From JAPUDS01 sp050258575 (lineage in GTDB: Bacteria; Patescibacteriota; Saccharimonadia; Saccharimonadales; Saccharimonadaceae), in assembly GCA_050258575.1 (NCBI GenBank), contig JBLMYZ010000039.1, positions 1 to 6,774 of the forward strand: a stretch of 6,774 nucleotides of DNA. The letters run 5' to 3'. The notes beneath the pieces were generated by a model, which was given only the letters and a program-made list of their open reading frames with translations, made no database searches and was not told the DNA's origin. Of the stretch, positions 1 through 4,287 are shown in pieces (the stretch's first letter is position 1; each line of letters starts with the position of its first letter). Both the position numbers and the translations under genes were made by a program.

Positions 1-28
1 AAAATGTGTTGTAATATGAATTTTTGTC

Positions 29-58
29 TTGAAAAATAGCAGCAAAAGAGCCTATACT
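29..58 (+). promoter_or_regulatory. sigma70-type promoter of the ABC transporter operon
   Basis: A TTGAAA -35 box (29-34) and a TATACT -10 box (53-58) are separated by 18 bases. The expected transcription start, about 7 bases after the -10 box, falls near 65-67, and the ATG of the ATPase is at 69. The mRNA would have a leader of only a few bases, and no Shine-Dalgarno sequence is visible. The boxes are seen directly; the start site is inferred. Confidence 0.7.
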
Positions 59-68
59 AGAAACAGAT

Positions 69-848
69 ATGGCAAATCAGAAAAAACAGGCGGGTAATGT
101 TCCCGTTATATCCTTGAAGCACCTGTCAAAGGTGTATGGCCGCGACGACACGACAGTGACGGCGCTTGACAGCGTTTCTCTGACGATCAAAAAAGGCGAG
201 TTTGTGGCGATCATGGGGCCAAGCGGTTGCGGCAAAACGACCCTGCTCAACATACTTGGCCTTTTGGACAGCCCGAGCGACGGTGGGTATGAACTGGACG
301 GACGAATGGTGGCCTCCATTTCGAGTCGCGAACAAGCGTCGATTCGCGCTAACCGGATAGGGTTTGTGTTCCAAAACTTCAACTTGATCTCGCGTATGAA
401 TGTCATAGAAAACGTCGCGCTTCCCCTGAACTACAAACGTGGTTTTCGTTACAACAAACTACGTAAAGCCAGTAAAGTGCTCAAAACGTTCGAGCTACAA
501 GAACGAGAGTACTACATGCCCTACCAGCTCGCCGGCGGTCAGGCACAGCGAGTGGCGATTGCTCGAGCGCTAGTAAACAATCCGTCGATCATCCTCGCAG
601 ACGAACCGACCGGCAACCTGGACAGCAAAAGCTCGGAACTTATCATGAACGAGCTTCGCGACATCCATAAACGCGGTAACACTATCGTTATGGTGACGCA
701 CAACCCCGAACTGACGAGCTATGCGAGCCGAATCTTGCAAATGCGCGACGGAAAAATTGCCTCCGACACTGCCAGGCGAAAAAAAGTGAAAAAACCGCGC
801 AAACGAGCGCTGGGTGCGAACACTGCCGCGACGAAAGGGGGCGCATAG
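69..848 (+). CDS. ABC transporter ATP-binding protein (MacB/LolD-like)
   Basis: A 259-residue ATPase subunit that should sit on the inner face of the membrane and power the FtsX/MacB-type permease encoded next. Visible motifs in order are Walker A GPSGCGKT (50-57), the Q-loop FQN (Q102), the signature LAGGQ (154-158), Walker B IILADEP with catalytic Glu179, the D-loop GNLD (182-185) and the switch His211. The order and spacing match the MacB/LolD/FtsE group. The signature has Ala where most relatives have Ser. After about residue 234 there is a strongly basic tail (RRKKVKKPRKR) not needed for the core fold. The start at 69 follows the promoter at the right distance for a leaderless transcript. 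The permease ATG lies one base after the TAG stop, so the two are co-transcribed. The substrate cannot be read from the sequence: macrolide, peptide, lipoprotein or cell-envelope roles are all possible. No membrane-fusion (MacA/HlyD) partner lies in the window. Confidence 0.93.
   Translation: MANQKKQAGNVPVISLKHLSKVYGRDDTTVTALDSVSLTIKKGEFVAIMGPSGCGKTTLLNILGLLDSPSDGGYELDGRMVASISSREQASIRANRIGFVFQNFNLISRMNVIENVALPLNYKRGFRYNKLRKASKVLKTFELQEREYYMPYQLAGGQAQRVAIARALVNNPSIILADEPTGNLDSKSSELIMNELRDIHKRGNTIVMVTHNPELTSYASRILQMRDGKIASDTARRKKVKKPRKRALGANTAATKGGA
834..841 (+). promoter_or_regulatory. Shine-Dalgarno of the ABC permease; fixes its start at 850
   Basis: AAAGGGGG lies 8 bases before the ATG at 850, inside the last codons of the ATPase gene. 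It supports the ATG at 850 over an in-frame GTG at 814, which would overlap the ATPase gene by 35 bases and add 12 non-conserved residues. Confidence 0.6.
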
Positions 849-849
849 T

Positions 850-2046
850 ATGCAATCGTTCCGGATCGCTTTCCAGTCGCTGCGCTCGAACCGAGTTCGA
901 ACTGGGTTGACGACCCTCGGTATTATTATTGGCGTTGCGAGTATTACGCTGGTGCTGTCGCTGGGCGACGGCGCTCAGGAATCGGTGCGCCGACAGGTAA
1001 ACAAACTCGACAATAACGTACTTGTGGCGAAACCGCATGGGAAACAAAACGGCTATGACCCCTATGGCGTAGCTATTACGACGACGCTGACTGAGCGCGA
1101 CCTCAACACAGCGCGGCTCAACGGCGACCTCAGTGCCGTTGCCCCAGTTATGCTGCTCAGCGGCTCGGCCAAAACAGGCGACAAAAGCGCCATCAACGCA
1201 ACGATCGTCGCGACATCACCCGAGTTTGCACAGATTATTGGTCTGAAAATTGGTCCGGGGCAGTTTTTAGACAACACAACCTCTCGTGACACGGTTGTTA
1301 TCGGCCACAAACTGGCGGTCGAGCTGTACGGAACAGATCTGGTGTTGGGGCAGCAGCTGACCATCAAGGGACGGCCTCATGTGGTGATTGGGGTTGTAAA
1401 AAATACCAACGCGCCGATCAACCTCGCTGGGATTGACCTCGACAGAACCGTCTACGTTAGCTTTGACGACGGCAAGAGCTTTAACCAAGGTATTGCCCAG
1501 ATTCAGCAAATTATCATGACCACGAAAGATATTGGCCGCATACAACAGGCCCAGGAGGATCTTCGCCAGGCGTTTCTCGATAACCACCAGGGTGAGCGCG
1601 ATTTTCAAGTTCTCGCCGGTGAAGAGATCGCCCTGTCGACCAATAGTTTCTTCCGCGAGGTGGTGATCGTTACGGCTATCGTGGCGGCGGTGACGCTCGT
1701 GGTGGGGGGTATTGGTATTATGAACATCATGCTGGTCGGTGTTAGCGAACGAACCCGCGAGATTGGTATTCGTAAGGCGCTCGGGGCGACGAACCGGCAT
1801 ATTTTCGGCCAGTTCCTGCTCGAAGCACTCCTTATGTGTATCGTCGGCGGGCTTGTTGGGTTGCTTGTGGCGTACGGACTAGCATTCGCGATCGCGACAC
1901 AGCTGTCGTTTCAGCCGGCTGTCACTTGGCAAGTGACGCTTGCAGGAGTTGGGATGGCGCTGTTTATCGGGGTATTGTTTGGTCTCTATCCTGCCGTCAA
2001 AGCCGCCCGCAAAGACCCGATCGAGTCGTTACGGCAGTATCAGTGA
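850..2046 (+). CDS. ABC transporter permease, MacB/FtsX family
   Basis: A 398-residue membrane subunit pairing with the upstream ATPase. The topology is that of MacB-type permeases: TM1 at about 19-40 (GLTTLGIIIGVASITLVLSL), a large extracytoplasmic MacB_PCD-like domain of about 230 residues, then three helices near 270-295, 321-349 and 361-381 forming the FtsX domain. The cytoplasmic loop after TM2 carries the hallmark SERTREIGIRKALGA (299-313), the coupling-helix region that contacts the ATPase. The C-terminal YPAVKAARKDPIESLR is also typical. Length is normal for stand-alone permeases; MacB of E. coli fuses ATPase and permease in one chain, here they are separate. The stop TGA is followed directly by TAG, and a low-complexity repeat begins right after. 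Type VII ABC systems of this kind transmit mechanical force across the membrane and do not move substrate through a channel; whether this one exports a compound or controls an envelope enzyme is not known. Confidence 0.92.
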   Translation: MQSFRIAFQSLRSNRVRTGLTTLGIIIGVASITLVLSLGDGAQESVRRQVNKLDNNVLVAKPHGKQNGYDPYGVAITTTLTERDLNTARLNGDLSAVAPVMLLSGSAKTGDKSAINATIVATSPEFAQIIGLKIGPGQFLDNTTSRDTVVIGHKLAVELYGTDLVLGQQLTIKGRPHVVIGVVKNTNAPINLAGIDLDRTVYVSFDDGKSFNQGIAQIQQIIMTTKDIGRIQQAQEDLRQAFLDNHQGERDFQVLAGEEIALSTNSFFREVVIVTAIVAAVTLVVGGIGIMNIMLVGVSERTREIGIRKALGATNRHIFGQFLLEALLMCIVGGLVGLLVAYGLAFAIATQLSFQPAVTWQVTLAGVGMALFIGVLFGLYPAVKAARKDPIESLRQYQ

Positions 2047-2164
2047 TAGATGGGGAGAGTGGGAGATCGGGAGAGCGAAAGAACGCAAGATCTGAGATCT
2101 AAGATCTAAGAGCTGAGAAAATCTCAAAAAATACTTACGCACTTACTAACTTACGCACTAACCT
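2047..2164 (+). repeat. low-complexity 3'-UTR repeat, copy A (heptamer block plus octamer block)
   Basis: It starts immediately after the permease stop codon. A purine-rich lead-in is followed by heptamers of the form RAGATCT/RAGAGCT (AAGATCT, GAGATCT, AAGATCT, AAGAGCT at 2087-2114), an A-rich stretch, and octamers ACTTACGC, ACTTACTA, ACTTACGC at 2133-2156 with a partial fourth unit. A related copy in inverted orientation lies at 6407-6509. Shared exact blocks include AAGATCTGAGATCT (2087-2100 and 6464-6477) and ACTTACTAACTTACGCAC (2141-2158 and 6407-6424). It separates two convergent genes. AGATCT is self-complementary, so the transcript could fold, but no GC stem with a T-tract is present. 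Confidence 0.8.
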
Positions 2165-2170
2165 CCTGCC

Positions 2171-3220
2171 CTACTCCTGCGCCAACTCCTTCTTCAGCTT
2201 CTCGATCAGCGGCACGGGTGCCGGGTCGACGCCGTTGAGGATGCCGAGATACGCGCTTGTGTAGTCCGCGAGAATATTGCTGTAGAGCATTTGTTCAAGC
2301 ATTGTTTCACCCTCTAGTCGAATCTCTGTTTCTTTGGGTCGAAGCCCGCTGAGGAGGCGGTTCGACAGCTCAAAACGCTTCCCTATGCGCGGATGTTCAA
2401 AGCTCGAGCGAATATCGAACACGGCAAACGGTTTCTCGATCGGGTGCGAGCTCCAGCCTATAAACTCGTTGTGGTTAAACTCGCTGTATTCGTGGCACCA
2501 GGCAGTATTTTTGCCGGATTCATTGACAGCGATTTTCCACTTGTACGCACAGGAACGCAGCCGTCCGCCAGCGTAAAATACCGATGTTTTACCAGCCGCG
2601 TGCCAGGCAAGCTGTTTTGCGAGGTTGTCGCTAGACGGCACATCGACGCCAAACCGTTCTTTCAGCGACGCGAGCCGACCGGCTGCGGCCGCTACTTCGT
2701 CAAACACACTGTCTTGCACGAGTTTGAGCGCGACAAATATGTTGAGAAACGCGCGGAGATTGGTCGGCAAAAACATGCGTGGCGTTGTTCCGTCATAGGG
2801 CATAAAAACATACGGTAACCCCTGTTTTTTGGCTGCCTCGACAAGTTGTCCGCCACCAGCAGCTACCACAACAAAAGCCCCTTTTTGCCGGGCATCTTCA
2901 AATGCCGACAAAGTTTCCTCGGTGTTGCCGGAAAAACTACAGGCAATCACCAGCGTCTCCGAGCTGACGTAGTTTGGCAGCGTGTAATCTTTGACCACTT
3001 GTAGCGGCACAGGCAAGTCGAGCCAATCGCGGCACATATCGCCAGCGAGCGCCGAACCGCCCATGCCAGCGACAACAACCTGCCGAAACGTTGGGACGTG
3101 GTCTGGCGGGTTGACAATATCTAGTTGTTGAACGAGCTGTTCGGCTTCGCCGCCAGCCATGCCGAGGGCATTTTTTGTGTCGCGCTGCGCGACCTGGTTG
3201 AGGTTGTCGAGAATATCCAT
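2171..3220 (-). CDS. bifunctional phosphoglucose/phosphomannose isomerase (SIS family)
   Basis: A cytosolic sugar isomerase of 349 residues, expected to interconvert glucose-6-P and fructose-6-P and probably also mannose-6-P. Two SIS domains are visible. The first carries GMGGSALAG (52-60) and the phosphate-binding SFSGNTEET (95-103). The second ends in the family-specific stretch NESGK...EYSEFNHNEFIGW. The catalytic pair known from the Pyrobaculum aerophilum enzyme (Glu203 and His219, 16 residues apart) matches Glu234 and His250 here, also 16 apart. The C-terminal GVDPAPVPLIEKLK is typical. The frame is open to a TTG at 3238 and includes another ATG at 3226, but both overlap or crowd the TATACT box at 3230-3235. 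The ATG at 3220 gives the family-like N-terminus MDILDNLNQ. The gene is monocistronic, divergent from the gene at 3300 and convergent with the permease. It could supply the glycolytic PGI step and feed mannose-containing surface glycans (inference). Confidence 0.88.
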   Translation of the reverse strand: MDILDNLNQVAQRDTKNALGMAGGEAEQLVQQLDIVNPPDHVPTFRQVVVAGMGGSALAGDMCRDWLDLPVPLQVVKDYTLPNYVSSETLVIACSFSGNTEETLSAFEDARQKGAFVVVAAGGGQLVEAAKKQGLPYVFMPYDGTTPRMFLPTNLRAFLNIFVALKLVQDSVFDEVAAAAGRLASLKERFGVDVPSSDNLAKQLAWHAAGKTSVFYAGGRLRSCAYKWKIAVNESGKNTAWCHEYSEFNHNEFIGWSSHPIEKPFAVFDIRSSFEHPRIGKRFELSNRLLSGLRPKETEIRLEGETMLEQMLYSNILADYTSAYLGILNGVDPAPVPLIEKLKKELAQE

Positions 3221-3229
3221 ATGCATTTT

Positions 3230-3235
3230 AGTATA
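3230..3235 (-). promoter_or_regulatory. -10 box of the SIS isomerase gene, leaderless arrangement
   Basis: On the minus strand TATACT occupies 3235-3230. It is followed by only nine bases before the ATG at 3220, the same arrangement as at the ABC operon (ten bases). No Shine-Dalgarno precedes the ATG. No good -35 hexamer is found at 16-19 bases spacing; that stretch is merely AT-rich. The box overlaps the upstream alternative start codons, which argues against them. Confidence 0.5.
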
Positions 3236-3253
3236 CAAAATTTTTGGCGCTTA

Positions 3254-3279
3254 TGGTATGCTGTAAAGAGATACATAAT
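3254..3279 (+). promoter_or_regulatory. candidate promoter(s) of the Pro/Ala-rich protein gene
   Basis: Two options are visible. An extended -10, TGG-TATGCT, at 3254-3262 lacks a clear -35 and would give a leader of about 30 bases. Alternatively, CATAAT (3274-3279) lies 17 bases after a weak TTATGG (3251-3256) and would give a leader of about 14 bases. Either overlaps the upstream region of the divergent isomerase promoter. Confidence 0.4.
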
Positions 3280-3289
3280 AGTAAGTTAC

Positions 3290-3294
3290 AGGGG
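3290..3294 (+). promoter_or_regulatory. Shine-Dalgarno of the gene at 3300; decides the start
   Basis: AGGGG lies 5 bases before the ATG at 3300. An in-frame GTG at 3294 overlaps this motif, so the ATG is the better start. Confidence 0.5.
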
Positions 3295-3299
3295 TGGGT

Positions 3300-3848
3300 A
3301 TGAATAAAACAACAGTAGCGCCAGTGACGGACGACGCTGAGCTCGCAAAAGTACTAGAAGACATGAACAAAAACATGGCGGCGGCAGCACCTCCCGTTGT
3401 AGATACAACAACGCCCCCTCCGCCAGCTGATCCGGCAGCGCCAGCACCGGTTGACCCTATCGCTGAGCCGAACCAACCTGCACCCGTAGAGACGCCAGAG
3501 TTGCAGTTTGAAGAATCTCCAGTTGCTCCCCTGCCAGCTATTGAGCCAGCTCCAGCTGCCCCTGTGACTGTGGCACCCCTGTCGGGGCCGTATGCTTCTG
3601 ATGGCGGCGACCTCGAGTCGATCAAAAAAGACGCCCTGACCGAACTCCGTCCGCTGGTCGATAAACTCGACCTCCCTGCTGAGGAAAAGTTCAACACCCT
3701 GTTGCTTATCATCCGTTCTACCGACGACAAATCACTCGTACCAGCCGTCCACGACGCCGCAAAAGCGATCGAGGACGAAACCAAACGCGCCCAAGCCCTC
3801 CTCGACGTTATCAAAGAAATCGATTTCTTCTCAAACCCCGGCCAGTAA
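3300..3848 (+). CDS. conserved-looking hypothetical protein: Pro/Ala-rich linker plus helical C-terminal domain
   Basis: An 182-residue acidic protein without a signal peptide or membrane segment, so probably cytoplasmic. Three parts are visible: a short helical N-terminus (about 11-30, DDAELAKVLEDMNKNMAAAA), a disordered linker of about 68 residues (31-98) with roughly 22 prolines and many alanines, and a compact amphipathic all-alpha C-terminal region (about 105-179) including LPAEEKFNTLLLIIRSTDD and KAIEDETKRAQALLDVIKEIDFFS. I recall similar C-termini among unnamed Saccharibacteria proteins but cannot verify it. No catalytic motif is seen. The architecture, two helical ends tethered by a flexible linker, would suit an adaptor or scaffold; that is inference only. 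It has its own promoter and Shine-Dalgarno and is followed by 439 bases without a gene. A long open frame on the opposite strand here is an artefact of the Pro/Ala codons. Confidence 0.8.
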   Translation: MNKTTVAPVTDDAELAKVLEDMNKNMAAAAPPVVDTTTPPPPADPAAPAPVDPIAEPNQPAPVETPELQFEESPVAPLPAIEPAPAAPVTVAPLSGPYASDGGDLESIKKDALTELRPLVDKLDLPAEEKFNTLLLIIRSTDDKSLVPAVHDAAKAIEDETKRAQALLDVIKEIDFFSNPGQ

Positions 3849-3864
3849 TCAACTTGTTCATCTC

Positions 3865-3913
3865 TGTTATCCTGAGCGGCCTCCTCGATGAGGACTGCGC
3901 TTGTCGCATGACA
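3865..3913. repeat. imperfect palindromic element (TGTTATCCTGAGCG type)
   Basis: Nested pairing is visible: TGTTAT (3865-3870) with ATGACA (3908-3913, one G-U), AGCG (3875-3878) with CGCT (3898-3901), and TCCTC (3882-3886) with GAGGA (3890-3894) around a 3-base loop. The outer text resembles the TGTCATCCTGAGCG...GACA dispersed palindromes that I recall from many bacterial genomes. It begins 17 bases after the stop of the preceding gene. It lacks a T-tract, so it is a poor intrinsic terminator. Confidence 0.5.
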
Positions 3914-4014
3914 TCATAACTGTCTCAGATCCATACAAAGTTCCACTGTTCTCAACAAATACAGACACTGGTTAGCTCGTAAATCTTCCGTGTATCCACA
4001 CTGCTGTCGAGACA

Positions 4015-4036
4015 GGTTGTTTTTGCTTCAACAACC
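4015..4036. repeat. 7-bp perfect inverted repeat
   Basis: GGTTGTT (4015-4021) pairs with AACAACC (4030-4036) around an 8-base loop. It directly follows a small CTGTC/GACAG hairpin (4004-4015) and a GTGT/ACAC hairpin (3990-4001). Function is unknown. Confidence 0.5.
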
Positions 4037-4062
4037 AGAAAACTCAGTTCTCTCGCCCTAGC

Positions 4063-4102
4063 TGTGTATTTTTTAAGTCCGATCGGACTCAGAAAATACA
4101 CA
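4063..4102. repeat. 40-bp near-perfect palindrome
   Basis: The arms 4063-4082 and 4083-4102 match at 18 of 20 positions, with one additional T-G wobble (4073/4092) and one A-C mismatch (4075/4090). The centre is GTCCGATCGGAC, flanked by T-rich and A-rich halves ending in TGTGTATTTT and AAAATACACA. Neither strand has a T-tract after the stem, so it is not a classic intrinsic terminator. It could be a dimeric protein-binding site, a cruciform, a mobile-element remnant or the stem of an RNA. Confidence 0.65.
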
Positions 4103-4215
4103 AAAAACGGCGGCTGGACGTAGGATAGAAAGAGTGGTCTGTGGCTGCTGTGGGGTGGGTGTTGTCTGTGCGGTTGCTAGGCAAATATATTGACAAAACA
4201 GGGTTAGGGCAGATT

Positions 4216-4245
4216 TAAACAGAGGCCGTGAGAGACCTCTGTTTA
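4216..4245 (-). terminator. probable groEL operon terminator
   Basis: A perfect 10-bp stem, TAAACAGAGG (4216-4225) with CCTCTGTTTA (4236-4245), and a 10-base loop. It begins 43 bases downstream of the groEL stop. In the groEL direction the stem is followed by only a weak T/A-rich tail (AATCT), so efficiency is uncertain. Confidence 0.6.
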
Positions 4246-4287
4246 CGCGGGATTTCCCCTTTTTAGCATCAATCCCCTTACTCTAGC

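Larger units (their letters stand above)
3849..4287. other. 439-bp gene-free, hairpin-rich intergenic region
   Basis: No convincing coding frame, tRNA or known RNA is seen on either strand. The region holds five or six inverted repeats in succession (3865-3913, 3990-4001, 4004-4015, 4015-4036, 4063-4102, 4216-4245), a G/T-rich stretch on the plus strand (4131-4178) and a perfect but apparently orphan TTGACA at 4190-4195. The flanking genes converge on it, so terminators are expected; only the last hairpin fits one well. Confidence 0.7.

Noticed and set aside
1267..1800. 177-codon minus-strand frame within the permease
   Set aside because: Antisense shadow; His/Asn/Asp-rich composition with no domain.
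2087..2164. CRISPR array suspected from the tandem repeats
   Set aside because: Units are only 7 or 8 bases, contiguous and without spacers.
2393..2818. 141-codon plus-strand frame within the SIS isomerase
   Set aside because: Antisense shadow of a clearly recognisable enzyme; no recognisable product.
3251..3814. Long 187-codon open frame on the minus strand
   Set aside because: It is the mirror of the Pro/Ala-rich coding sequence: proline and alanine codons read backwards give Gly/Ala/Ser-rich frames without stops. It has no family features and overlaps the sense gene entirely.
3955..3985. tRNA-like D-arm text (TGGTTAGCTCG)
   Set aside because: No matching acceptor stem, anticodon arm or T-arm consensus nearby.
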